Origin: an uncultured bacterium
Lineage (GTDB): Bacteria; CSSED10-310; CALFER01
Reading direction: 5' to 3'
DNA length: 64,000 bases
Assembly (NCBI GenBank): GCA_937951895.1
Contig: CALFER010000038.1
Location: 62,001 to 126,000 of the forward strand
This document shows, in pieces, positions 42,947 through 51,247 of the stretch (position 1 is its first letter; each line of letters opens with the position of its first letter). A program made the position numbers and the translations under genes. Under the pieces are notes generated by a model. That model worked only from the letters and a program-made list of their open reading frames with translations. It did no database searches and was not told the origin of the DNA.

Positions 42947-44206
42947 TCAGATAACTCCCGCCTGACTCATTGCAGATGCCTGCGCGTCACCCATCATATG
43001 CTCAGTCCGGCATCTCAGACACCGGATACGCGGCAGTCTGCACGCGGGCGGCACCTTCAGAGACGCGCCACAATCACATGCGATGTAGCGGTACTGCTTC
43101 GATTTCCAGATCGCATCCCGCGTCTCACGCGCCCGGTCGATCGACGATTCATCGCCACCTGCCCCGCCTGCGATCGCAGCCGGCAGAATGGCTGATATCT
43201 GCGCGAGAGCCGATGCGGGAATCGATGAGGTTTTCGCTCCGGTCACCTTCCGGAACGCCTGATCATAGGATTGCAGGAATGTCCCTGAAACCCCCGGCCC
43301 CGCATTCATCTCCCGCAAGATCCGCACCCGCTCGGTCACCGGAGGATGCGTGCTGAAAAGCCCCTGGACCGATCGGGTCTTTTCAAGCGGATTGACCACA
43401 CACATCGGTGCCACGACCCGATTGATCCTGGGGGACTTCAACACCGAAAGACCGATCTTTTCGAGCGCCCGGGCCAGGCCGTCCGGCAACCGCGTGAACT
43501 CGACGGCCGACGCATCCGCCAGATACTCGCGCTTGCGCGACGCCGCCATGTAGATCAGACGCGCCAGAATCGGCGCCAGTATCATCAACGCCAGCCCGAC
43601 GACCAGAATAATGATCTGCGCCTGCCCGCTGTCGGAACTCCGGCTCCGCCGCCGCCCCCCGCCATAAAACAAACTCCTCACCGTAATGTCCGCAATCAGC
43701 ACGATCGCCCCCATCATCACACCGATCATCGTCATGAACAGAATGTCGCGGTTCCGCACATGCGCGATCTCATGCGCCATCACCCCCTGCAACTCATCCC
43801 GATCCAGCATGTTGAGGAGACCCGAGGTGATCGCAACGGCGGCATGAGCAGGATCCCTGCCGATCGAAAAGGCATTGGGCGCCGGATCGTCGATGATGTA
43901 GATATCCGGCATCGACGGGAGCATCGAGGCAATCGTCATTTCCTCGACGACATTGAACAGTTTCGGATGGTCCTCCTTCGAGATCTTCGTGGCTCCGGAC
44001 ACCGCCAGAAAGATTGTCCTGCCCTGGAAATACGCCACAAGACTCAGGATGATCCACACGACCGCGGCAACGGCGATTCCTGACACGCCCATGCCGGGCC
44101 CGACAAGCAACTCACCCGCAAGATAGCCGATCGCAATTAACAGACCGGCCATCACGACAACAAGTATCGCAGATTTTCTCCGATTGGACTGAATGATCTC
44201 CCACAC
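42947..44206 (-). CDS. htpX: M48 (HtpX-type) membrane metalloprotease with C-terminal zinc ribbon
   Basis: 419 residues. Two N-terminal transmembrane helices (about 12-57), the zinc-binding HEIAH in MAHEIAHVRNRD near residue 143, two further membrane segments around 160 and 200, then KREYLADASAVEF with the third zinc ligand Glu. HtpX degrades misfolded inner-membrane proteins. An extra zinc-ribbon-like tail (ACDCGASLKVPPACRLPRI then CLRC) follows a long linker and is not part of classical HtpX. It follows LemA with a 36 bp gap, a frequent pairing. Confidence 0.93.
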   Translation of the reverse strand: MWEIIQSNRRKSAILVVVMAGLLIAIGYLAGELLVGPGMGVSGIAVAAVVWIILSLVAYFQGRTIFLAVSGATKISKEDHPKLFNVVEEMTIASMLPSMPDIYIIDDPAPNAFSIGRDPAHAAVAITSGLLNMLDRDELQGVMAHEIAHVRNRDILFMTMIGVMMGAIVLIADITVRSLFYGGGRRRSRSSDSGQAQIIILVVGLALMILAPILARLIYMAASRKREYLADASAVEFTRLPDGLARALEKIGLSVLKSPRINRVVAPMCVVNPLEKTRSVQGLFSTHPPVTERVRILREMNAGPGVSGTFLQSYDQAFRKVTGAKTSSIPASALAQISAILPAAIAGGAGGDESSIDRARETRDAIWKSKQYRYIACDCGASLKVPPACRLPRIRCLRCRTEHMMGDAQASAMSQAGVI

Positions 44207-44242
44207 GTTCCGAATCCCGTTCTGATGCCGACCGGAAGCCGA

Positions 44243-44794
44243 TCAGAATGACACTTTCGGAACAGCACGCTCTTCCGGAGTTTCAATCTCGAAGAATTCA
44301 GACGCCTTGAAATTGAACATCCCGGCAATGATGTTGGTCGGGACCATCTCGATCTTGTTGTTGTACCGCATGGTCGAATCATTATACGCCTGACGGGCGA
44401 ACGAAATGCGGTTTTCAGTCGAGGTCAGCTCTTCCTGCAACGCAAGAAAGTTCTGGTTGGCCTTGAGATCCGGGTACGACTCGGCCAGAGCAAACAGTGA
44501 CTTCAACGTGTTGGTCAGCATGCCCTCTGCCTTGCCGGATTCCGCCGCACCCTGCGCATTCATGGCCGCGGAACGCGCCTGAACCACCGCCTCCAGCGTT
44601 TCCCGCTCATGCTTGACATACCCTTTCACGGTCTCGATCAGATTCGGAATGAGATCATGTCGACGCTTGAGCTGCACATCGATTTGCGACCAGGCATTGC
44701 GCACCATGTTCCGCGCAGCGACCAGACCATTGTAAAGGCCGAAAACCCAGAGAACGATCACCACAAGAACCGCAATAAGAATCAAGAATGGCAT
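44243..44794 (-). CDS. lemA: LemA family protein
   Basis: 183 residues, normal length. One N-terminal membrane anchor (FLILIAVLVVIVLWVFGLY) and a helical outside domain with NAWSQIDVQLKRRHDLIPN and FARQAYNDSTMRYNN, both family signatures. Role unknown; LemA and M48 proteases often sit together. GGGAGG ribosome site. Confidence 0.93.
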   Translation of the reverse strand: MPFLILIAVLVVIVLWVFGLYNGLVAARNMVRNAWSQIDVQLKRRHDLIPNLIETVKGYVKHERETLEAVVQARSAAMNAQGAAESGKAEGMLTNTLKSLFALAESYPDLKANQNFLALQEELTSTENRISFARQAYNDSTMRYNNKIEMVPTNIIAGMFNFKASEFFEIETPEERAVPKVSF

Positions 44795-44830
44795 AGCGAA
44801 CCTCCCTTGAGGATGGTTACGACTGACGCA

Positions 44831-45244
44831 TCATGAACGGTCGGCGCGATCGAGCGCCTCCCCGAGAAACTCGGCGATGGTGCGAACCGGCGCTTCGAGA
44901 TCGGTTCGGCCGGATCCGAGCGCGACGGCGATCCGGGACATCTCACCGGCATCGAACCAGACCCCGTCACCGTTCGGACACCGATCGACAATCACGTCAC
45001 CCGGCATGCTCCGCTTATCCATCAGTTTCAGGCACAGCGGACAGCGGCGGCGGGCTTCGTGAACGAGAGTCTGAACTTCCATGAAATTCGGCTGCCGAAG
45101 TCCTTCCGGCATGCCGGCGTGCTCGAGCAGCAGACGGATTTCTTCGGCATCGAACCACACTCCCATGCACGTCGGGCAGTAATCGAGTTCAATCCGGTGA
45201 TACTCGAAGACAACCATGCAAGACTGGCAGACCGGGCAATCCAT
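44831..45244 (-). CDS. double zinc-ribbon (zf-TFIIB) protein
   Basis: 137 residues with two zf-TFIIB ribbons: CPVCQSCMV...DYCPTCMGVWFDAEEI (about 3-38) and CPLCLKLMDK...DRCPNGDGVWFDAGEM (about 71-106). The second lacks one cysteine of its final pair (CPNG in place of CPxC). Such ribbons are common in small bacterial proteins next to membrane proteases; precise role unknown. Same strand and 36 bp before lemA, so likely first gene of a zinc-ribbon/lemA/htpX operon. Confidence 0.85.
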   Translation of the reverse strand: MDCPVCQSCMVVFEYHRIELDYCPTCMGVWFDAEEIRLLLEHAGMPEGLRQPNFMEVQTLVHEARRRCPLCLKLMDKRSMPGDVIVDRCPNGDGVWFDAGEMSRIAVALGSGRTDLEAPVRTIAEFLGEALDRADRS

Positions 45245-45436
45245 AGAGGTAGATTATAAGTCGATCGGCCCTGAAACGCAAACCGATCCACCGATTACAC
45301 AGATTTGTCGGATTTGGTTGTGCGTTGCCGGTTCTCATCAGCGTTCTGCATCGCTTCGATGCGATTACAGGAGAATCGCTCAATCGTGCATTTCATGTCC
45401 GGCTGTGATAGTCACTCTGTCAGGGGCAAGGCCATC

Positions 45437-46524
45437 ATGAATCACCTTGATCGCTTTCATGAGATTCTCCGGCACCGTGGAATGCGAAACAGCGCCATTC
45501 ACGGCATCCGCCGCATGTTGGCATACCGGAACATCACTCTGTTCGGCCCGGATATGATCCGCATCAACCCGATGAGTGCGATCTGCAACCACCGATGCTC
45601 CATGTGCTGGCTCCAGACGATCCCCGAAGACACCCGGAAAAACCTCATCCGACAAGACCAGCACGAACGGATGAACGCACCGGACTACGACAGGCTTCTC
45701 CGGAGCATGCCTGCAGGCCTCCGCGAGGTCAATGTCGTCGGTGGAGGCGAACCACTCCTCCACCCGGAAATCCACTCGATATTCCGATCGATCAAACGTC
45801 GCGGCTACCGCGGAAGTCTCATCACGAACGGCACGAATCTGACTCCGGAACTCGCGGAAGACCTGACCAATATCCAATGGGACCATATCCGGATATCTAT
45901 CAGCGCAGGCGACCGTGACACGTATCATCGGGTTCAGGGTGTGGATCGATTCGACCGCCTGATCCGGAACGTTCGCATCCTGAACCGATTCCGATCCACG
46001 AAATCCCGTCCGCGCATGCATCTGTCCGTGTTTCACGTTCTTCAGAGGGACAACATCTCAAATCCATCATTGCTGTTCGGGATTGCCGAGCAATTGGAAG
46101 CCGATTTTATTGAATTCGACCCGTTGATTCCTCTGAATCCTGATTTGGCGCTGAGTCACGACGAACTGGCAACAGCGATCGAATTGCTGCCGAAAACAGC
46201 CGCCCGCTCATCTGTCCCGAGTAATGTTTCTGAAATAGTATCGAATCTCAGAAAGCAACTCGAAGTCAACGACATCCGGACCGCCTTCATTCCGGCCCGC
46301 AGATGCTCGGTCGGATACGATCAATGCTTCATCCAGCAAACGGCGATGTGTATCCCTGTTGTTTCAGCGATGAAAAGATGGGTAATGTAAAATCTGCATC
46401 ATTCAGGGAAATCTGGCAGGGGGAGGAGTTTGAGGCGTTCCGTCGACGCCTGATGAACGGGAAATTCGCGTATTACTGCATCGAGAAACAATGTTCGCTG
46501 CCGAGCGTGCTGCTGAACCGTTAG
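45437..46524 (+). pseudogene. radical SAM/SPASM protein interrupted by a frameshift
   Basis: The first frame (45437-46390) has the radical SAM cluster motif CNHRCSMC near residue 53, GGGEPLLHPE, and the start of the SPASM region at CSVGYDQCFIQ. From about 46331-46340 the continuation is in the -1 frame: NGDVYPCCFSDEKMGNV and SFREIWQGEEFEAFRRRL, ending CIEKQCSLPSVLLNR at 46524. Joined, they give about 362 residues, normal for the family. Without the shift the first frame adds a non-homologous tail and stops at 46390. No classical slippery heptamer is seen. Decay, sequencing or assembly error are the likely causes. Confidence 0.8.
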
Positions 46525-46539
46525 ATCCCGATCACCCTA

Positions 46540-46917
46540 TCAGCCGTTGGCAGGAATCTCCTCAACCGGAACGATCAGCCCCGTTCCACGATCGATCGCG
46601 TCCAGCGTGAACTCCGATTCGGTCACCCGAAAGTACACTTCGATCCGACACTCGCCACGGGGGCACGCAGGAAAATCGTGAACCCGATACTCCGCCATTT
46701 TGACGCAATCCGACACATCCGACGCGGAGTCATCCCCGAAATACATGGAAATCCGGATGGTTGTCTGCTGATCTTCCGTCGTGCCGAACATCCGGGTTCT
46801 GACCGCTGGAACCCTGTCCCCGCGATGGTGGATCGGAACAAATTTGGACTCCAGCGCTTCCAGCCCGATCGCCCCTGCCAAACGCCCATTTTCGACCCAC
46901 AAGGTGCGCAGCTTCAT
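46540..46917 (-). CDS. stand-alone Hsp70 (DnaK) substrate-binding-domain-like protein
   Basis: 125 residues from MKLRTL behind GGAGGAG. The stretch AIGLEALESKFVPIHHRGDR, VPAVRTRMFGTTEDQQT, then FPACPRGECRIEVYFRV and FTLDAIDRGTG follows the DnaK substrate-binding beta-sandwich in order (compare SLGIETLGG, IPTKKSQVFSTAADNQT, APRGMPQIEVTFDI, SAKDKNSG in E. coli). There is no ATPase domain and no helical lid. It lies 77 bp after the rhodanese gene on the same strand, probably within the respiratory operon. It could be a holdase or substrate adaptor; the role is inference. Confidence 0.78.
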   Translation of the reverse strand: MKLRTLWVENGRLAGAIGLEALESKFVPIHHRGDRVPAVRTRMFGTTEDQQTTIRISMYFGDDSASDVSDCVKMAEYRVHDFPACPRGECRIEVYFRVTESEFTLDAIDRGTGLIVPVEEIPANG

Positions 46918-46994
46918 TAAACTCCTCCTCGTGCGTTCAATCGTGAGATCTCTGAATTTCAGTGAGTCTATTATACCGCGCGAATCTTTCAGGA

Positions 46995-47633
46995 TCAACC
47001 GCACCCACCGGATTTCCGGGCCTGGCTCTGCGTCTTCACCTTTTTTTCAAACACGCGCGTCCCCTCAAGCTTTACGTCGGGGCGTGACACGGCATGACGC
47101 CCCCCCAACGCTGCCGTGAACCGATACGCGAGCACCTCGTCCCCCGAGCCTCCACCCGTGTCGATCACCTCCCGTTTCACTACCTCCGCCGGATTGCCAA
47201 ACGCCGCCAGCCAGCCGTTCGCCCCACCCTCCAGCACATATGCATTCGTGACATGCAGCAGTTTCAACCGTTTCCAAGCCTCAACCGCGTCGGTCTCACC
47301 GTTCGACATCACAACGACCACCGCGTTTGACGGCAGTTCGGACCAGTGAAACCGTTCGAGATCGTCGATGTCACCCCGCACGGCATCCGCCAGATGAAAC
47401 AGGTTGAAATCGCGTTCGGAACGCACATCCAGAATCGTCAGAGTAATCCCGTGATCATACAGAAGCTGCAACAATTCGCCCGGATCGATCAGGATCGAGC
47501 GGCTGTCGAGCATCGGCTTGTACTTGGTCTCCATGCGGCGCCAGCGGGTCTCGAACGACGGTTGCCCCTTCACGATCAATCCCGCCGCAATCAGGCACAA
47601 CACCAGTGCCATCCACTTCGTCCAATGCCTCAT
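46995..47633 (-). CDS. periplasmic rhodanese-like protein lacking its active-site Cys, with C-terminal GGCG
   Basis: 212 residues from the ATG overlapping the previous stop (ATGA). An N-terminal signal anchor (WMALVLCLIAAGLIV) exports it. The rhodanese fold is clear (LTILDVRSERDFNLFHLADA, VLEGGANGWLAAFG), but the active-site loop is VVMSNGETDA with no cysteine, so sulfurtransfer there is impossible. The protein ends SGGCG-stop after a basic flexible tail, like the GGCGG swinging-arm cysteine of SoxY. It lies in an operon with a sulfur-type octahaem cytochrome and a YeeE/YedE transporter, so a sulfur-carrier role is attractive but unproven. Confidence 0.82.
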   Translation of the reverse strand: MRHWTKWMALVLCLIAAGLIVKGQPSFETRWRRMETKYKPMLDSRSILIDPGELLQLLYDHGITLTILDVRSERDFNLFHLADAVRGDIDDLERFHWSELPSNAVVVVMSNGETDAVEAWKRLKLLHVTNAYVLEGGANGWLAAFGNPAEVVKREVIDTGGGSGDEVLAYRFTAALGGRHAVSRPDVKLEGTRVFEKKVKTQSQARKSGGCG

Positions 47634-48235
47634 GTGCCGGTCTCCTCTTTCTTCGCCAATACCAGCCGATCCCTCACCCATGCCCCTCCGGCAAACATTC
47701 CGATAGCCATCACCACGACCATCAGAACAACCACGCCGGTATCGAGCCCGAACACATCCATCAGCGTGAGGCGTCCCAGGTAGCTCGAATTGTAAAAATC
47801 GGAGAAGGATTCCACGGTTTCACCGAAAACGAAGATACCGGTGAATACTCCGAGCACAAAGAAGGCGCCGTCGAGTTTGAGTGTGGCGAGACTGACCAGC
47901 GAGGTGCCCGGACAGAAGCCCCCGACGATGAATCCGACCCCCATGATGAGCCCGCCTGTGATGCCCGGCCACAGATAGGTCGGGTTCACCCAGATCGCCT
48001 CGTAATCGAGCCACCCCAGCGAAACGGCCCAGAACACGAGTAACATGGCGGTGACGATGGCGGTGAACATGACCTGGAGCACCGCGAGATCCTTGAAGTA
48101 GAATTGTCCGGCGAGCTTGCGCGAGTCACCGAAGCCGGCCGATTCGAGGATGAAACCGAACGCGAGACCGATCGCGAAATAGATCAGGTTGGCGCCCCAC
48201 GGGCTCACAAGTTCAGGCAGGTTCAACGGAAACAT
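47630..48235 (-). CDS. YeeE/YedE (sulfur transport) family protein, second half
   Basis: 201 residues with about five transmembrane helices. The conserved GGFCPGTSLVSLATLKLDG near residue 100 contains the cysteine that passes thiosulfate in the YeeE family. The other half of the pseudo-symmetric transporter is encoded by the preceding gene. It overlaps the rhodanese start by four bases. Probable role: bringing sulfane sulfur or thiosulfate across the inner membrane. Confidence 0.87.
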   Translation of the reverse strand: MFPLNLPELVSPWGANLIYFAIGLAFGFILESAGFGDSRKLAGQFYFKDLAVLQVMFTAIVTAMLLVFWAVSLGWLDYEAIWVNPTYLWPGITGGLIMGVGFIVGGFCPGTSLVSLATLKLDGAFFVLGVFTGIFVFGETVESFSDFYNSSYLGRLTLMDVFGLDTGVVVLMVVVMAIGMFAGGAWVRDRLVLAKKEETGT

Positions 48236-48244
48236 ACCGGCCTC

Positions 48245-48799
48245 CTAGTTCCACGCCTTGCGCAGGAAGTACGCGAGCGCATAAGCGGAGGCGAAAATCG
48301 ACAGCATGAAGGCCCAGGAACCGGCCGACAGAACGCACCCGCCGGACAGCGCCTGCCCGGATGTGCACCCGCGCGCAAGCCTTGCACCATACCCCATGAT
48401 CGCGCCTCCGAGAAACGCCATTGCCCATCGCGTGGATTTGCTGATCCGCGGCCCTTTCCGGGTCTCGATGCGCAGGCGCCGGTGTATCAAACCGGATAAA
48501 AATCCGCCGACCAGCGCGCCGAGAATTTCAATCACAATCCAGTTGTTGAGGGGCTTGCGATCGCCTCCGGCCAGAGTGGCCAGATTCGGCGTTCGATCGA
48601 CGTACGAGGGAACCACGAGATCCTCGATGGCGACGATGACCCGTTGAATGCCTCCCGAAGCCCCCAACCCGTTCCCCGTCAGCAGAAACGATGTAAACAG
48701 CAACACACCGAGCGCTGCGCCGGCGATGTACGAATTCCAGTACACCGGCCGATCAACAGTCGGATCCACATCAGTTTTTCCGATGGCCATCTTCGACAT
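48245..48799 (-). CDS. YeeE/YedE (sulfur transport) family protein, first half
   Basis: 184 residues with about four transmembrane helices and the signature ARGCTSGQALSGG, the conserved cysteine region of YeeE. It overlaps the end of the cytochrome b gene by 29 bases when started at 48799, or 20 bases at the next ATG (48790, MAIGKTD). Nine bases separate it from the second half. Two half-length subunits instead of one full-length YeeE is a common variant. Confidence 0.87.
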   Translation of the reverse strand: MSKMAIGKTDVDPTVDRPVYWNSYIAGAALGVLLFTSFLLTGNGLGASGGIQRVIVAIEDLVVPSYVDRTPNLATLAGGDRKPLNNWIVIEILGALVGGFLSGLIHRRLRIETRKGPRISKSTRWAMAFLGGAIMGYGARLARGCTSGQALSGGCVLSAGSWAFMLSIFASAYALAYFLRKAWN

Positions 48800-49397
48800 C
48801 CTCCCATCCGGTAATCATCGCCGTAATGCTCGACAGCGGCGTATGACCCGTGGTGGTCAAATAGACATGCATGATCACGAATGCACCGAAGAGCCATGCC
48901 GCGAGCGTATGCAGCGTTGCAAGCAGCGCCAGCCCGCCGGCATACTCGATAAGCGACGGCCAGAAATGTGCACTCATCAGTATCAACCCGGTCACAAGTT
49001 GAAACGGCAGCAGGACATTCAGAATCGCCAGATATGTGATCTTCTGCAGAGGATTCAGCTTCCGGTCCGGTGATTTCTCGAATGGGTGCGGATCTCCCCG
49101 GAAAATGCCTCCGAGATAAAACACGGCCTGCCGGATGGATGCCGAGAAGAAATCGCGGGGTTCCGGAATGAACTGCCGGAGCTGGTTGGTGAAGATATGA
49201 TAGAGCAACCCCAGACCGGCATTGATAACGAAAATGAAGCCGAAAGCCACATGAATGCGGGATGCGAGATTGAAGCACATGAGGAGGCGGTTCGGGAGGT
49301 GGATCTCGAGTCCCGTGTAGAGCAACACGAGAATCACGAACGCCTGCATCCAGTGCCAGGCTCGTTCATGAAACGAATACATGTAGACACGCTTCAT
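48771..49397 (-). CDS. membrane di-haem cytochrome b (cytochrome b561/thiosulfate or formate type)
   Basis: 208 residues with four to five transmembrane helices. Candidate haem-b ligands are H10 (FHERAWHW), H47 area (RIHVAFG), and the pair in LHTLAAWLFGAFVIMHVYL. This is the quinol-oxidising subunit seen in thiosulfate reductase, formate dehydrogenase and hydrogenase complexes. In this operon it would pass electrons to the two multihaem cytochromes. The start overlaps the heptahaem gene by four bases. Confidence 0.87.
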   Translation of the reverse strand: MKRVYMYSFHERAWHWMQAFVILVLLYTGLEIHLPNRLLMCFNLASRIHVAFGFIFVINAGLGLLYHIFTNQLRQFIPEPRDFFSASIRQAVFYLGGIFRGDPHPFEKSPDRKLNPLQKITYLAILNVLLPFQLVTGLILMSAHFWPSLIEYAGGLALLATLHTLAAWLFGAFVIMHVYLTTTGHTPLSSITAMITGWEDVEDGHRKN

Positions 49398-51247
49398 TGC
49401 CGTCTCCTCCGCCCCGTCACGATCCGGGCGCTGCCATGCACCGCCACTCCGAATACCACGACCGCCATGAAGCCGATCCCGATCCGATTCACCGCGGCAT
49501 TCCGATCAGCGCCCGGCACATAGAACTCCGGTGCGTCATCACCCTCCCGGTTCATCCGAGCCACCCATCGGCCGTCCGTTGCACGAACGATCCTTCCGGC
49601 ATCCCCGATTCCTCCCGTCCTGCGCAGCGCCGGTTCCGCATCGAACGGAGCGGTCGGCGACACCTCCAGATCGGCATACAGCCGCGACTCCCCGGCATGA
49701 CATGACACACACTCGCACAACGCGAACTCGCGACGCATCACACCGTGGTGAATACCGAACGGCTGTGCGTCACCCTCGATGCGCGGGTTCACGACGCCTG
49801 CATCGGTCAGGCGCGCCGCGACCCAGTCCCGTTTGTCCCGTGTATCGAGAATCAACTCCTCATCCGAAAGCACGCCGTCACGGTTCGAGTCGAAGCGTTC
49901 GAGCGCTTCAGGGCGGCAGGCAACGCCGTCATGGAATACGGCGGCAACGATCGCTGGCGACACACGTTGCGGAGGATCACCGGCCGTCCAGAACCAAGTC
50001 GTCACGACGTTGAACGGCGCGAGCCGCGTTCGGGCGTCCTCGTCGAGTCTCGGCCAGAAAACCGGCTGAAACCCGGTCACATGCGCATTGGGATCACCCC
50101 ATTCTCCCTCGATGCCCCGATACCGCACGCCCCCCTTGCCGTCTGCTCCGGCAACCGTCCAATCGATTTCACGCACGGCCGCCATGGGCGATGTCGGGAT
50201 ATGGCACGCCTCACAACTCAATTTCTGAAAGTGGAGTTCGGGGTAAGGAAGCCACCGGTGCATCGGTCCGGCGTCATGACAGGTCTCACATCGACGCATC
50301 GTCACAGGCTCGTTCGAGGGGTCGGCATCCATGGACCCGCGGCCCCGGGCAAACTGATGTGACGGCCGGTGGAGATACTCGCTGAAGGACTGCCGTCGCG
50401 TATCGAAGCGCAGGTGGAGGGGACGCGTGGCGGCGATTTCGAGTGAATAAGCCGGGTTATTGAGCGAGAAGTGGCAGTGCGAGCATCGCATGACACGCTC
50501 GGCATGCACATCCCAGGGTCGGATCGTCTGTTCCTTGCTGACCGTGCTGATACCGGAATCGTTGATTCGCTGGCCCGAGAAAATCGAACCGGTGCGCAGG
50601 GTCATCGTCAATTCGGCGGGGTTTCCTTCCGGGATAACGAGCGGGGCGCTTCCCCGGTGCACCAGGCCATGACAGGCACCGCAGTTTTCATCAGTCGGCC
50701 CTCTCAACGCGATCCGGTCGATCGGCCACCGCCCCTGTTCCGATAGCGCATCCCGTTTCCAGATCCAGGAATCACCTACGCGAGCGACCAGGCCGGTCCG
50801 GCCGAGCGATGCCGTGACGGCCCATTCGAATCGCTCCCGGCGCATCTCACCCATCATCGCTTCACGATCGACCGTCTCGATGTGGCACAGAAAGCAGTTC
50901 ATTTCGAAACCGAGTTCCCGGGCGGGTCCGCCGCCGACATGCCGACGGCCGTAAGTCTTGAGCCAATCCGCGTCGAACGGCACGTCGGAACCCGGATCCG
51001 GCGATTCGAATTCGTATGCCACCCGTTGCTGCGGACGCACATGATCGCTGTGGGAGTCGATGTATTCCGTATCATGACACTGTCCGCAAGTTTTCATCGT
51101 CGAGACAGGATTATGGGATTCGATGACCTTATAACCCTCCACGTCCAGCAAATCGAACTCGGGATGAATCCGATTCTGCGACGCGGAGAGGCCATCCCAG
51201 CCGAGAATCAATGTGGCGATCGAGACAGCGATCATACGCATGTTCAT
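49394..51247 (-). CDS. seven-haem periplasmic cytochrome c with C-terminal anchor
   Basis: 617 residues. A signal peptide and seven CxxCH motifs are seen (CGQCH, CFLCH, CGACH, CSHCH, CETCH, CEACH, CVSCH). An EF-hand-like loop DSNRDGVLSDEE lies near residue 450. A final hydrophobic helix (GIGFMAVVVFGVAVHGSA) anchors it at the outer face of the inner membrane. I do not recognise a named family. It overlaps the octahaem gene by four bases, so stoichiometric expression is likely. Confidence 0.9.
   Translation of the reverse strand: MNMRMIAVSIATLILGWDGLSASQNRIHPEFDLLDVEGYKVIESHNPVSTMKTCGQCHDTEYIDSHSDHVRPQQRVAYEFESPDPGSDVPFDADWLKTYGRRHVGGGPARELGFEMNCFLCHIETVDREAMMGEMRRERFEWAVTASLGRTGLVARVGDSWIWKRDALSEQGRWPIDRIALRGPTDENCGACHGLVHRGSAPLVIPEGNPAELTMTLRTGSIFSGQRINDSGISTVSKEQTIRPWDVHAERVMRCSHCHFSLNNPAYSLEIAATRPLHLRFDTRRQSFSEYLHRPSHQFARGRGSMDADPSNEPVTMRRCETCHDAGPMHRWLPYPELHFQKLSCEACHIPTSPMAAVREIDWTVAGADGKGGVRYRGIEGEWGDPNAHVTGFQPVFWPRLDEDARTRLAPFNVVTTWFWTAGDPPQRVSPAIVAAVFHDGVACRPEALERFDSNRDGVLSDEELILDTRDKRDWVAARLTDAGVVNPRIEGDAQPFGIHHGVMRREFALCECVSCHAGESRLYADLEVSPTAPFDAEPALRRTGGIGDAGRIVRATDGRWVARMNREGDDAPEFYVPGADRNAAVNRIGIGFMAVVVFGVAVHGSARIVTGRRRRQ

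Noticed and set aside
42612..42965. 117-codon open frame in the fabH upstream gap
   Set aside because: No ribosome site, no recognisable composition, and it runs over two strong hairpins of the other strand.
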